NCBI RefSeq assembly: GCF_003752175.1
Contig: NZ_RJVF01000013.1
Span: 248,001 to 312,000, forward strand
Length of the DNA stretch: 64,000 nucleotides
Source: Comamonas sp. BIGb0124
Lineage (GTDB): Bacteria; Pseudomonadota; Gammaproteobacteria; Burkholderiales; Burkholderiaceae_C
Direction: 5' to 3'
Shown here piece after piece: positions 8,162 to 17,450 of the stretch (the stretch's first letter is position 1; every line of letters starts with the position of its first letter). Below the pieces are notes generated by a model. It made no database searches, had not been told where the DNA came from, and was given only the letters and a program-made list of their open reading frames with translations. The position numbers were made by a program, and so were the translations under genes.

Positions 8162-8462
8162 TCATGGCCTCATGATGTCCGCAATCATTTTGACGGTCTC
8201 TGCCGCCAAGTTGTTTCTTCCACGCACCGACCGCCCCTGATGCCGAGCCTGATCCTCTGCCCATAGAGACGAAACAAAGCCGTTGCTCTCGTAAAATCGA
8301 AGGACTTTGGCTGTATTCGCTGCATCCACCACAATCAGACGGGCCGCCGAGCGATAGTTGGCATGTATCCAGACTGTCGATGCCACACGTGAAGCCATCC
8401 AGATGCCGCCGCTCGATCTCAGATATCGGCAGAAGCCCGTACCCCTCTAGGCTCAACATCAC
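8162..8462 (-). pseudogene. GNAT acetyltransferase (toxin-type) remnant
   Basis: Two frames carry the two ends of a GNAT protein of the kind found in acetyltransferase toxin-antitoxin pairs. One frame (from 8462) starts LEGYGLLPISEIERRHLDGF, a characteristic N-terminus. The other (to 8162) carries the C-terminal ARLIVVDAAN, KVLRFYESNGFVSS. The frame changes around 8370, and the acetyl-CoA-binding middle, roughly 80 residues in full-length relatives, is absent. It is therefore an internal deletion with frameshift and should be inactive. It overlaps the stop of the 77-aa upstream gene, keeping the original operon layout. Confidence 0.65.
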
Positions 8463-8692
8463 ACTGGCAACGTGCGGCGGAACCGATCCAGAAAAGTCGC
8501 ATCCTTTGCGACTTGAACTTCATGCGCCATCGCGCGAGCCTCTTTCAAAAACTCATCGGTCGGCTTGGTTTTGGCAACTTGTTCCAAAAACGAAGCACGT
8601 TTCGCATCTCGCGCAGTCACGCGAACGCCGCCCACGCGATGGAACTTCTTCGCGTAGCGCACCTCTGGAGACTTAGCTTTAGGGATTGCCAT
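8459..8692 (-). CDS. 77-aa protein in antitoxin position
   Basis: Basic helical protein (MAIPKAKSPEVRYAKKF..., KRASFLEQVAKTKPTDEFLKEARAM). Its stop overlaps the start of the decayed GNAT gene, the arrangement of a toxin-antitoxin pair. I do not recognise a ribbon-helix-helix or DUF1778 signature, so the antitoxin role rests on position only. The reading frame is intact although its partner is broken. Confidence 0.5.
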   Translation of the reverse strand: MAIPKAKSPEVRYAKKFHRVGGVRVTARDAKRASFLEQVAKTKPTDEFLKEARAMAHEVQVAKDATFLDRFRRTLPV

Positions 8693-8798
8693 TTTGACCC
8701 ATGAATTCCGAACGAAATCGCAGTGAAGATGAGGCCTAAGTCCACCATCTGCAATCAGTCAATTATCGCATGCTCGATTTCAGGGCGCAATTTGCAAT

Positions 8799-8822
8799 CA
8801 CAAAAACGGACACAAAAACGGA
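8799..8822. repeat. Tandem 12-bp direct repeat
   Basis: Two exact head-to-tail copies of CACAAAAACGGA in an AT-rich intergenic stretch (8760-8950) between the decayed GNAT module and the YciI-like gene. The function is unknown; it may be slippage or a protein-binding repeat. Confidence 0.7.
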
Positions 8823-8955
8823 ACGTGATCGAAATTGTTAAAAATTTTTAAATGCGTATTTTTGTAAGCTTTGAGTCACAGCTTTTAAGCACACATTTTT
8901 TAACGCAGGATGGCTGAGTCAACTCCAACATAACGAGTCGTATCCAGGAGCCAAC

Positions 8956-9276
8956 ATGCCTTTTCTGATCATTGCCCACGACCACGACGGCATGGACGAA
9001 GCCCGTGAACAGGTCAGGCAAGCGCACCGGGACTACCTCGCGTCATACGGCCGAAAACTGCTGTCTTCGGGCGCACTGCTCGACGAGACCGGTCAGCAGA
9101 TCATCGGCGGCGCCTCGCTCATCGACACCGAAGACCGGCAAGAAGCCATCCGCTTCGAGGCAGATGACCCCTACGCCAAAGCCGGCATCCGCGCGCAAGT
9201 CCAGATCATTCCCTGGCGCCTGCGCTGGTGGGTCGGGCAGTTCGATCCCGCCGGTCATCATCCGGGATCGGACTGA
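8956..9276 (+). CDS. YciI-like family protein
   Basis: 106-aa dimeric alpha+beta-barrel (ferredoxin-like) protein of the YciI/YCII family. It starts MPFLIIAHDHDG, has R..HRDYLASYGRKLLSSGALLDE and ends with DDPYAKAGIRAQVQIIPW, the expected order for the fold with the conserved His and Asp. CAGGAG precedes the ATG. Most members have unknown or chlorohydrolase-like functions. It converges on alaE. Confidence 0.88.
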   Translation: MPFLIIAHDHDGMDEAREQVRQAHRDYLASYGRKLLSSGALLDETGQQIIGGASLIDTEDRQEAIRFEADDPYAKAGIRAQVQIIPWRLRWWVGQFDPAGHHPGSD

Positions 9277-9291
9277 GCCCCGCCCCGGTTC

Positions 9292-9756
9292 TCAGCCCCC
9301 CAGGCTCATGGGCTTGTTCCCCCCCGGCGGCAACTTGAACAAGGCCCGAACCCAGTTCAAGAAAGCACCGTAAGGCCGCCCCAGCACCAGCATCATCACC
9401 GTGGCCCCCATCACACCCAGCAACAGGCCCCGGCCCGAAGCGCCGCTGATGGCGATGATGGCCGCATAGATCGGCACCTGAAAACTGACCAGCGCCAGGG
9501 TGTCCCAAAGCAACTGCGACAGCCGCGACGGCCGGGCATGGCTCACCACCCAGTCGCGCCACAGCCCATAGGGCCGGCCCGATGGCACCATCAGCACGGC
9601 GCCCAACAAACGGGCGTGCAACACCTCTTCCCAGCTCATGCCGGCAATGAAACGCTCGTTCAACGCCCCCGTGGTCGTGAAAAACAGGATGAGCGCTGTC
9701 GTGTCGGCGGCGAAAGCTCGCCAACCGTGATGTGTCGATCCGGAGTTCTGGGTCAT
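9292..9756 (-). CDS. alaE: L-alanine exporter AlaE family protein
   Basis: 154-aa inner-membrane protein with four hydrophobic helices. It carries the family hallmarks FAADTTALILFFTTTGALNE, a central SGRPYGLWRDW and a C-terminal LGRPYGAFLNW repeat. AlaE exports L-alanine in E. coli (149 aa). ATG 9756 is chosen; an earlier TTG at 9765 is in frame but has no ribosome site. Nearby genes give no extra clue. Confidence 0.85.
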   Translation of the reverse strand: MTQNSGSTHHGWRAFAADTTALILFFTTTGALNERFIAGMSWEEVLHARLLGAVLMVPSGRPYGLWRDWVVSHARPSRLSQLLWDTLALVSFQVPIYAAIIAISGASGRGLLLGVMGATVMMLVLGRPYGAFLNWVRALFKLPPGGNKPMSLGG

Positions 9757-9889
9757 GCCGTGCAAAAGTGGGGGGACTGCGAAGGGGAATGCCGATGCGA
9801 TTCAGCATAGCCCAACCACCCCGGCCCCACATCGGCAAGCCGCCCGCTCAAGCCAGCCCGCTCAAGCCCCCGCCATTCGTAGGCCGAGG

Positions 9890-10366
9890 TCAGCCTTTGG
9901 GTGCGGTCGCCCGCGCAGTCGACAACACCAGATCGCATGCGCTGTTCTGGGCCGAGCGCTTCACCTCGCCCCCCAGCGCACGCAGGCTGCTTTCCAGATC
10001 GGTCGAGCCGCTGGACGAACGCCCGCCCTGCCCCGCCGCCGATTCGCCGCTGGCCGTCATGCCCGGGCGCACCGGGTTCACCTCTTCGGTCGTCAGCAAG
10101 GTGTTGTCCAGGCAAAACTGCAGGGCCCGGGTCAACTGGCCCGAGGTCGTGTCTTGCACCGTGCCCATGCCCAGCGTCGCCATCGCGGCCGCCAGGCCGG
10201 CGCCTTGCTGCGTCAGCGATTCGGCGCTTTGCACCGCCGTGTTCTGGGCCTCGCCCAGAAAATCGCCGGCCAGCGTCTTGACGTGATCCAGCGCGCCCAC
10301 CCCCAGCGCCACCACGGCCGCCACCGCGACCACCGCACCCGCTGCTACCTTGACCAATCCATCCAT
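9890..10366 (-). CDS. Hypothetical membrane-anchored protein, 158 aa
   Basis: N-terminal hydrophobic helix (VKVAAGAVVAVAAVVALGVGAL), then a helical region (FLGEAQNTAVQSAESLTQQGAGLAAAMATLGMGTVQ), a Gly/Ser-rich linker and a C-terminal helix with a Cys. GGGGAG lies 9 nt upstream of the ATG. It is probably anchored in the inner membrane by its N-terminus. It is not recognised as a known family. Confidence 0.6.
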   Translation of the reverse strand: MDGLVKVAAGAVVAVAAVVALGVGALDHVKTLAGDFLGEAQNTAVQSAESLTQQGAGLAAAMATLGMGTVQDTTSGQLTRALQFCLDNTLLTTEEVNPVRPGMTASGESAAGQGGRSSSGSTDLESSLRALGGEVKRSAQNSACDLVLSTARATAPKG

Positions 10367-10491
10367 CGTGCCGACTCCCCGAGTGTTCAGTTATGCAAAA
10401 AGCACGACTGTAGGGCCCCCGCCTTCCCAGGCGTGTGACACTCGTTCGCTCCGCAAGGGCTTCAGGCCGCCTTCATCTTCAACTCGCAAAA

Positions 10492-10521
10492 ATGGCCCGA
10501 CGCCTTTCGACGCCGGGCCAT
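10492..10521 (-). terminator. Intrinsic terminator of manC
   Basis: 8-bp outer stem ATGGCCCG (10492-10499) / CGGGCCAT (10514-10521) with a pairable interior. On the - strand it is followed by a T run (10487-10491). It lies 29 bp beyond the manC stop. Confidence 0.7.
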
Positions 10522-10549
10522 CCGGTTCTTCACCGCAGATCGTTGGGTC

Positions 10550-11986
10550 TTACGAGCCTGCGCGGCCGTAACGATCCTCGAAGCGCACGATATCGTCCTC
10601 GCCCAGATAGGCGCCCGACTGCACTTCGATCAGCTCCAGCGGAATCTTGCCTGGGTTCTCGAGCGCATGCACGGCACCCAGGGGAATGTAGGTCGACTGG
10701 TTTTCCGTCAACATCACTTCCTTGTCGTCGATCTGCACCTTGGCCGTGCCCGACACCACGATCCAGTGCTCGGCACGATGGTGATGCATCTGCACCGACA
10801 GCTTGGCGCCGGGCTTCACCGTGATGCACTTCACCTGGTAGCGGTCGCCATTGCCGATCGAGTCGTACGCGCCCCACGGGCGATACACCTTGCGGTGCAG
10901 GCTGGCTTCGGGCCGCGACTTGGCCTTGAGCTGCTCGACGATCTTCTTGACGTCCTGCACCTTGTCCTTGGATGCGACCAGCACGGCGTCCGAGGTTTCC
11001 ACCACCACCACATCCTGCAGCCCCAGCACCGACACCAGACGGTGTCCGGCATGCACATGGCTGCCCTGCACATCGTGCACCACCACATCGCCGCGCAGCG
11101 AATTGCCTTGTGCGTCCTTGTCGCTGACCTGCCAGACGGCGTTCCAGGCGCCCACGTCGCTCCAGCCGGCCTGCAGCGGCACGACCACGGCCTTGTCGGT
11201 CTTCTCCATCACCGCGTAGTCGATGGAGTCTTCCGGCGAAGCGGCAAACGCCGTCGCATCCAGGCGCACAAAATCCAGATCCTTCTTGCCCAGTTCGACC
11301 GCCGCACGCGCAGCGCTGGCGATATCGGGGGCAAACTTGTCGAGCTCGGCCAGGTAAGCGGATGCACGGAACATGAACATGCCGCTGTTCCACAGATGGC
11401 GGCCACCGGCCACGTAATCCTGGGCCGTGGCCAGGTTGGGCTTCTCGACAAAGGCCTGAACCGGCTGCACCTGCGGGCCTGCACCGGCCTCGATGGCATG
11501 CGCCACGCTGATATAGCCGTACCCCGTTTCGGGCGCGGTCGGCACCACACCAAACGTCACCAGCTTGCCGTCTTCGGCAGCGGGCAAGCCGGCCTTCACG
11601 GCCGCATGGAAAGCGGCCACATCGTTGATGACGTGGTCTGCGGCCAGCACCAGCAACACCGGATCTTGGCCATCGGCGGTGGCAACTGCAGCGGCGGCGG
11701 CGATGGCCGGCGCGGTGCTCCTGGCAACCGGCTCGAGAAGGATGCTGCGCAATGGGGTGCGTGCCACCCGGGCCTGCTCGGCCACGATGAAACGGTGCGC
11801 TTCGTTGCAGACCACGATGGGCGCCCGGCTGTGCTCGCCGCCGTCGGGAAGTCCCTGCAATCGCCCCAACGTCAGTTGGAACATCGTCTGCTGGTCGGTC
11901 ACGTCCAGAAACTGCTTGGGGTGGCTGGCACGAGAGAGGGGCCACAGACGGGTCCCAGAGCCACCCGACAAAATAACTGGGATCAT
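10550..11986 (-). CDS. manC: Mannose-1-phosphate guanylyltransferase / mannose-6-phosphate isomerase
   Basis: 478-aa type II bifunctional enzyme making GDP-mannose (and fructose-6-P to mannose-6-P). The N-terminal nucleotidyltransferase (residues 1-about 290) has the signature [12 protein letters not shown] and the substrate-site motif FVEKPNLA. The C-terminal cupin PMI domain (about 330-470) has [20 protein letters not shown] and [12 protein letters not shown]. Length matches the family. It is divergent from the mutarotase gene, and a terminator follows. No phosphomannomutase or GDP-mannose dehydratase is in the window, so where the product is used is not shown. Confidence 0.96.
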   Translation of the reverse strand: MIPVILSGGSGTRLWPLSRASHPKQFLDVTDQQTMFQLTLGRLQGLPDGGEHSRAPIVVCNEAHRFIVAEQARVARTPLRSILLEPVARSTAPAIAAAAAVATADGQDPVLLVLAADHVINDVAAFHAAVKAGLPAAEDGKLVTFGVVPTAPETGYGYISVAHAIEAGAGPQVQPVQAFVEKPNLATAQDYVAGGRHLWNSGMFMFRASAYLAELDKFAPDIASAARAAVELGKKDLDFVRLDATAFAASPEDSIDYAVMEKTDKAVVVPLQAGWSDVGAWNAVWQVSDKDAQGNSLRGDVVVHDVQGSHVHAGHRLVSVLGLQDVVVVETSDAVLVASKDKVQDVKKIVEQLKAKSRPEASLHRKVYRPWGAYDSIGNGDRYQVKCITVKPGAKLSVQMHHHRAEHWIVVSGTAKVQIDDKEVMLTENQSTYIPLGAVHALENPGKIPLELIEVQSGAYLGEDDIVRFEDRYGRAGS

Positions 11987-12127
11987 GCTTTTTCCATCAA
12001 CCAGGCTGAATAATCATCATCATTATTTCACCGTCCCATCCCAAGCGCGCCGGTTGACCCTGAAGATGCAATTCTTTACTCGGGGCAACCCGTACACTGC
12101 CCTCGACTCACTCGAACCCCATCCACG

Positions 12128-12931
12128 ATGAACACCCTCACGCCGCCCACACGCCTCCTGCATCTCGATCACCGCGAGCTGGGCGCCCAGATTGCCCATG
12201 CAGGCAGTGCGCAGCTCGGCGAGTTGTTCTATGTGACCCCAACGCCTGCCGCCGGCCAGCCATTGCGTGGCGGCGTGCCCCTGCTGTTTCCACAGTTCAA
12301 TGACCGCGGTCCGCTCAAAAAACACGGTTTTGTACGCGGCCTGCCTTGGACACTGCAGACCCAAGCCGGCACCGCCGACTTGGCAACGGCCTGCTACGGC
12401 CTGCAGCTCACCGAGCCCACCTGGCCGCACCATGCGCAGCTGACCTTCACGGCCACCCTCACCGCTTCATGCCTGACACTGGCGATCGATGTGCTTAACA
12501 CCGGTGACACCGCGTTCAGCTTTACCGGCGGACTGCACCCCTACTTTGCGGTTGAAGACTTGCTGCAGGCCCGGCTCACCGGCCTGCAAGGCTCTGCGGC
12601 GCAAGACCGCTATGCGCCCGACTTCAGCATCGACAACGCGCCGCAATTGAACTGGACGGGAGAAGCCTTCGAACGCCTGTATGCAGGCGGCCAGTCGATC
12701 GAGCTGCACACACCGCAACGCACGCTGCGCCTGAGCAGCACGGGCTTTACGCAATGGATGGTCTGGAATCCGGGTGCCGACGGTGCCCGTGAACTGGCCG
12801 ATCTGCCCGACGCAGACTGGCAGCGGTTTGTGTGTGTCGAACCGGTCATCGTCGACCAGCCTGTCGCACTGGCGCCAGGCCAGAGCTTTACGGGCACCTT
12901 CACCATCGATGCGGTGAAGAACGCCGATTAG
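12128..12931 (+). CDS. D-hexose-6-phosphate mutarotase (aldose 1-epimerase family)
   Basis: 267-aa galactose-mutarotase-fold protein of the YeaD / glucose-6-phosphate 1-epimerase group. The catalytic His and substrate motifs are seen in GGVPLLFPQF, GFVRGLPW, GGLHPYFAV and WNPGADGARELADLPD. It interconverts hexose-6-phosphate anomers, fitting its place beside manC and other sugar genes. Its stop overlaps that of the convergent 81-aa gene by 4 nt. Confidence 0.92.
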   Translation: MNTLTPPTRLLHLDHRELGAQIAHAGSAQLGELFYVTPTPAAGQPLRGGVPLLFPQFNDRGPLKKHGFVRGLPWTLQTQAGTADLATACYGLQLTEPTWPHHAQLTFTATLTASCLTLAIDVLNTGDTAFSFTGGLHPYFAVEDLLQARLTGLQGSAAQDRYAPDFSIDNAPQLNWTGEAFERLYAGGQSIELHTPQRTLRLSSTGFTQWMVWNPGADGARELADLPDADWQRFVCVEPVIVDQPVALAPGQSFTGTFTIDAVKNAD

Positions 12932-13173
12932 TTGGCCGACTCGGGCACTGAAGGCAGCTTGCCTTCGAGCTCGAGAAACACCCGGGCATTCTTCACTGCA
13001 CCGCTCAAAGCCTGGATCAGCGACTCGGCCTGCTCCAAGCTCATCAAGAAGCCTTCGCCGAGCTGCACATGACCTTCGGCGTTGACCACGATGGGGCCCA
13101 ACGCCAGGCTGGAGCTGGGCACGTCTAGATAGATCTCGACATCACGCAAGTGGAAAAGTGGCCGGGCTCCCAT
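12928..13173 (-). CDS. Hypothetical 81-aa protein
   Basis: Short protein (MGARPLFHLRDVEIYLDV...) with beta strands followed by a helix (LMSLEQAESLIQALSGAVKNAR). Of two nearby ATGs, 13173 is preferred because AGAGG is 6 nt before it and would abut the ATG at 13179. The fold resembles small stand-alone beta-alpha proteins, but no family is recognised. Confidence 0.55.
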   Translation of the reverse strand: MGARPLFHLRDVEIYLDVPSSSLALGPIVVNAEGHVQLGEGFLMSLEQAESLIQALSGAVKNARVFLELEGKLPSVPESAN

Positions 13174-13524
13174 GATCATCCTCTTTTGAGACTAAAACTT
13201 GGTACGTGATGAGATGTCATATCCCAAATGCCAAGCTGTCATGATTGCATTGTCACACCGCATTCAGTATAACAAAATGCGAAATTAACCAATACTTAAG
13301 TACTCGTCAAAAAACGCCTCAAGCTATCAAAATTGATGTATCAGTTCAGTGAATTAGCACTATCTCATACGATTCGTATTTTTATTGGGGTTTTCACTCC
13401 TCTACCAAGAACTGCTATGGAATTTGAGTTGAAACCGGTCACCTGCCAAAGGCTGTAGCCCGGAACGGGGAAAACCCGCAATGCCTGGGATGTGATGTTT
13501 TTAAAGAAGTAAAGTTCACAGCGC
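13174..13524. other. AT-rich intergenic region, no gene found
   Basis: About 350 bp of AT-rich DNA between two divergent small genes. No convincing reading frame, tRNA or known RNA was recognised. The part at 13430-13500 is GC-richer, with a run of G and C blocks that could fold. Confidence 0.5.
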
Positions 13525-13544
13525 ACGTTTTGGGCTCAAAACGT
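13525..13544. other. Hairpin or palindromic operator
   Basis: Perfect inverted repeat ACGTTTTG GGCT CAAAACGT, 149 bp upstream of the 50-aa membrane protein gene. It could be an operator or an RNA hairpin; there is no T run after it, so a terminator is unlikely. Confidence 0.4.
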
Positions 13545-13692
13545 TGCTGCCCCGCACCAAACATGCAAAAACGGCACGATGCCCACAGGCCCATGCGCGG
13601 CTCTCCCACAAAGCGCTGACGTTAACCCTGAGCGCTTTGATAGGGATATGGCTTTAACCTATCCACGTGGTCACAACTTTCAGGAGACCCGT

Positions 13693-13845
13693 ATGTGGAG
13701 AACACTTCTACTCACGCTTGCAGTCGCCTGGCCGATCGGCGGCATGTTTTTCTACAGCATGACCAAGGCCGCCAGCAGAGCGGATGAGGCAGCAGAACAC
13801 GCGCAGTCACCCACCGCGGAGGACAGGATCAGCTCGGCCGTCTAA
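13693..13845 (+). CDS. Small single-pass membrane protein, 50 aa, YSxxKAASR motif
   Basis: Starts at ATG 13693 with AGGAG 6 nt upstream. One N-terminal transmembrane segment (WRTLLLTLAVAWPIGGMFFY) is followed by SMTKAASRADEAAEHAQ and an acidic, Ser-rich tail. The TM-YSMTKAASR arrangement is shared with the 39-aa protein at 7765-7884, 6 kb away. Function is unknown. Confidence 0.6.
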   Translation: MWRTLLLTLAVAWPIGGMFFYSMTKAASRADEAAEHAQSPTAEDRISSAV

Positions 13846-13879
13846 GAACGGCCAGATGGCATCCCCGTGTCAGCGCTTG

Positions 13880-14083
13880 CTAGACAGAAGGCCTTTGGCC
13901 TTGATTCAAAGGCGCACGAAAGCGATCCCCGCTCTCACGCGCTTCGGATATGCGAGCAATGAGCTGATGCTTGCCGCAAGCATTGCACTCATACAAGCGG
14001 CGCGAGCCAAACAGCTTCATCCAAGGTTTTCGATGCAGACGCGCGTATTCAGGTTGCGCGCACGCGCAACGCTCCCACAACAT
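13880..14083 (-). CDS. Possible small Cys-containing protein
   Basis: A 67-aa frame (MLWERCACAQPEY...) with RRLYECNACGKHQLIAR, which resembles half of a zinc ribbon (CxxC), plus an earlier CxC. A longer start at 14089 is possible. The ribosome site is weak and the C-terminal part is low in recognisable structure. It may be a real small protein or chance. Confidence 0.35.
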   Translation of the reverse strand: MLWERCACAQPEYARLHRKPWMKLFGSRRLYECNACGKHQLIARISEARESGDRFRAPLNQGQRPSV

Positions 14084-14212
14084 TCCCATGTCGTTTCCCC
14101 AGTTCTATCGATCTTTATATGAATTCCGATCGATTATTCTGGAGAATTTATAAAACGGCAAGATGACAGAGCGAGTTTTGAGTGCACCCATGTAGAAATA
14201 CGCAGGCATAAA

Positions 14213-14236
14213 AAAACTGTCCAACTGGACAGTTTT
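14213..14236 (-). terminator. Intrinsic terminator of the kdsA-PAP2 unit
   Basis: 10-bp perfect stem (AAAACTGTCC 14213-14222, GGACAGTTTT 14227-14236) with A/T runs on both sides, so it can work in both directions. It lies 20 bp past the stop of the PAP2 gene. Confidence 0.85.
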
Positions 14237-14255
14237 TATACTGAGCGACTCAAAT

Positions 14256-14861
14256 CTAACCCTGCTGGCGTAGCCATTTTCGGGTATACAGCACCTCACG
14301 GCCTGAAGCCGCCTGCGCCATCTTCATGACCAAGTCATGTGTCCCCACGCCCGGCAGCACCGTAAACGATGCAGCCCAGGCCAGCGCCACGGCGCCCACC
14401 CAGGCCAGCAACGTGGGCCGAGCCACCTGCGGCGGCCCCAGGTAGAACCAGGCACTGGCCGACAAGCCGACCAACGAGCCCAGCACCACTTCAGACACGC
14501 TGTGCGCATGCAACGGCAAGCGTGAATAAGAAATCAGCAAGGCCACTGCCACACCAACTGCAGCCCCCCACAGACGCCAACGCAAACCTACCAGCAAACC
14601 CAAGGCTACCGGGTAGATCGCCGCCGAGATCGCCGCATGCCCGCTGAAACCCGTGAAATCCCAGGCCCGCGAACCGATGCCCCAGCCCATGAAGGCCAGT
14701 TTGGACACCAGCACTACCAGACTGGCAACCGCCAAGCCACTGAGCCATCGCCAGCCCAGTTGCCAGCGCTTGGCACCCGATGCCAAGACGAGCAGGAAAG
14801 CAGCAGGCAGCAGCCATTTGCTGTTGCCCAGCTCACTTACCATCAACCAAAAATCATGCAT
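14256..14861 (-). CDS. PAP2-family membrane phosphatase
   Basis: 201-aa integral membrane protein with 5-6 hydrophobic helices and the acid-phosphatase motifs FTGFSGHAAIS (PSGH-like) and SYSRLPLHAHSVSEV (SRxxxxxHxxxE in place of HxxxD). Members dephosphorylate lipid phosphates such as undecaprenyl pyrophosphate or phosphatidic acid. ATG 14861 is chosen over a TTG at 14867. It starts 22 bp after kdsA on the same strand, so the two are probably cotranscribed, pointing to an envelope-lipid or polysaccharide role. Confidence 0.85.
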   Translation of the reverse strand: MHDFWLMVSELGNSKWLLPAAFLLVLASGAKRWQLGWRWLSGLAVASLVVLVSKLAFMGWGIGSRAWDFTGFSGHAAISAAIYPVALGLLVGLRWRLWGAAVGVAVALLISYSRLPLHAHSVSEVVLGSLVGLSASAWFYLGPPQVARPTLLAWVGAVALAWAASFTVLPGVGTHDLVMKMAQAASGREVLYTRKWLRQQG

Positions 14862-14882
14862 CGCCAAGGTGTGCCTCTGCGG

Positions 14883-15776
<894 letters not shown>

Positions 15777-15799
15777 TCAGCCCTGCATTGTGCACATGC

Positions 15800-16879
15800 T
15801 CACGCGACCAGGGCGGGCTCGGTGGCTTTGCCTGATGCATCCGTCTTTGCCGCTGCGGACGCATCGGCATAACCGTCCGGATTGCCCGATTGCCAACGCC
15901 AGGCATCGGCCAGCATGTCTTCGAGGGTGTGGGTGGCCTGCCAGCCCAGCTCTTCACCGGCCCGGGTGGCATCGGCCCAGAAGGCGGCTAGATCACCCGC
16001 CCGGCGCGGCGCAATGGTGTAAGGCACCTTCTGCCCGGTGACGGCCTCGAAGGCCTTGACGATCTGCAGTACCGACACGCCCTGGCCAGTGCCCAAGTTA
16101 TAAGTTCTGGCACCTTTAGAGACAGTAGCCAGCGCCTCCAGTGCTTTCAGATGGCCGACGGCCAAGTCCACTACATGCAAGAAATCACGCACGCAAGTCC
16201 CATCAGCAGTGGGGTAGTCATCGCCATAGATCGACAATGACTCTCGTTTTCCGACCGCAACCTGTGTCACGAACGGAAGCAGGTTGTTCGGCAAGCCCTT
16301 GGGATCCTCGCCGATCAGGCCTGACGGATGAGCTCCGATTGGGTTGAAATAGCGCAGCAATGCTACTGACCACCGAGCATCGGCCTTACACAGATCGAGC
16401 ATCACCTGCTCGGCCATGATCTTGCTCGAACCGTAGGGATTAGAGGCCCGGCCTAAGGGCATGGTCTCTTCGTAAGGCACGGGCGCATCGGGCCCATACA
16501 CCGTAGCAGACGAACTGAACACTAAGTTGTAGACGCCAGCGGCGGCCATGGCCTCGCACAGTGTGATCGAACCCGACACGTTTGCGTCGTAGTAGGCCAA
16601 AGGCCGGACTGAGCTCTCGCCAACGGCCTTCAAGCCCGCGAAATGGATGACTGCCTCGATCGCATGAGCAGCAAAAGCCGCATCCAACGCGGCTCGATCA
16701 CGCACATCGCCCCTGATGAAGACAACAGACCTACCTGTAATTGATGAGACGCGATCCAGCGCCGCAACAGAGCTATTGACCAAGCTGTCGAACACCACAA
16801 CATCGTGCCCAGCCTGCAGCAGTTCGACCACAGTGTGCGAACCAATATAGCCGGCACCACCAGTAACAAATACTTTCAT
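15800..16879 (-). CDS. galE: UDP-glucose 4-epimerase
   Basis: 359-aa extended SDR enzyme interconverting UDP-glucose and UDP-galactose. It has the NAD motif GGAGYIGSH at residues 6-14, the catalytic Ser/Thr region SSSATVYG and the YGSSKIMAEQ motif. The next segment, LRYFNPIGAHPSGLIGEDP, is typical of GalE. The C-terminus has a 20-residue Ala/Lys-rich extension (ADASAAAKTDASGKATEPA). It is divergent from the exopolysaccharide operon and likely supplies its UDP-galactose. Confidence 0.95.
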   Translation of the reverse strand: MKVFVTGGAGYIGSHTVVELLQAGHDVVVFDSLVNSSVAALDRVSSITGRSVVFIRGDVRDRAALDAAFAAHAIEAVIHFAGLKAVGESSVRPLAYYDANVSGSITLCEAMAAAGVYNLVFSSSATVYGPDAPVPYEETMPLGRASNPYGSSKIMAEQVMLDLCKADARWSVALLRYFNPIGAHPSGLIGEDPKGLPNNLLPFVTQVAVGKRESLSIYGDDYPTADGTCVRDFLHVVDLAVGHLKALEALATVSKGARTYNLGTGQGVSVLQIVKAFEAVTGQKVPYTIAPRRAGDLAAFWADATRAGEELGWQATHTLEDMLADAWRWQSGNPDGYADASAAAKTDASGKATEPALVA

Positions 16880-17036
16880 AATTCGCTTATTTTGAGGGAG
16901 AAATTAAGACGGACAGCAGTAATCCAAACGACTTACTCAGATGCCTGTATACAACTGCGGGCGTACAATTTTGTCGGCCCAGTCCTACAAAAAATGTTGC
17001 GCAGAACTAGCAGTTCCCCGGATTGCCACGTTTATT

Positions 17037-17064
17037 TTGTCTTGCGCCCACACGATGCTATCAT
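17037..17064 (+). promoter_or_regulatory. Candidate sigma70 promoter of the exopolysaccharide export operon
   Basis: TTGTCT (17037-17042), a 16-bp spacer, then TATCAT (17059-17064). Transcription would start near 17071, giving a leader of about 70 nt before the gfcA-like gene. Found by eye only; no operator or JUMPstart/ops element was seen with it. Confidence 0.4.
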
Positions 17065-17141
17065 CCCCATGACATCGGGTCTGGGCGCTTGGTCCATGCC
17101 TCTTCACATCGCTATCAACTCTTTGTTGAAAGGTATTCATC

Positions 17142-17447
17142 ATGCAACTGCATAAGATTTTGCTGGCCGCTCTGGTCAGTGCGCCGCTGATCGCTGGCGC
17201 CCAAGTCGCGGCTCCCGCAGCCGCCCCTGAACAAACTGCACCCGCCGCTGCAGCGACCGAAGGCGCCGCCGCTGGTGGCGCTGCAGGCGCAGGTGGCTTC
17301 ACCGCTGCGGGCATTGCCGGTACCACTATCGGTCTCGGCACCATCGCCGCTATCGGATTGGCTTCCAGCAACTCCGACGACAACAACACTGGTACGGGCG
17401 GCACAGGCGGCACCGGCGGTACAGGCGGCACCACCGGCACGCAGTAA
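17142..17447 (+). CDS. GfcA-like exported small protein
   Basis: 101-aa protein with a signal peptide (KILLAALVSAPLIAGAQ). The mature part is Ala/Gly/Thr-rich, with a hydrophobic segment GIAGTTIGLGTIAAIGLAS, then NSDDNN and a C-terminal Gly-Thr repeat. This is the layout of E. coli GfcA, the threonine-rich first gene of the group 4 capsule operon, and the following genes match gfcB, C and D. AAAGG precedes the ATG. A strong hairpin follows the stop. Confidence 0.75.
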   Translation: MQLHKILLAALVSAPLIAGAQVAAPAAAPEQTAPAAAATEGAAAGGAAGAGGFTAAGIAGTTIGLGTIAAIGLASSNSDDNNTGTGGTGGTGGTGGTTGTQ

Positions 17448-17450
17448 TCT

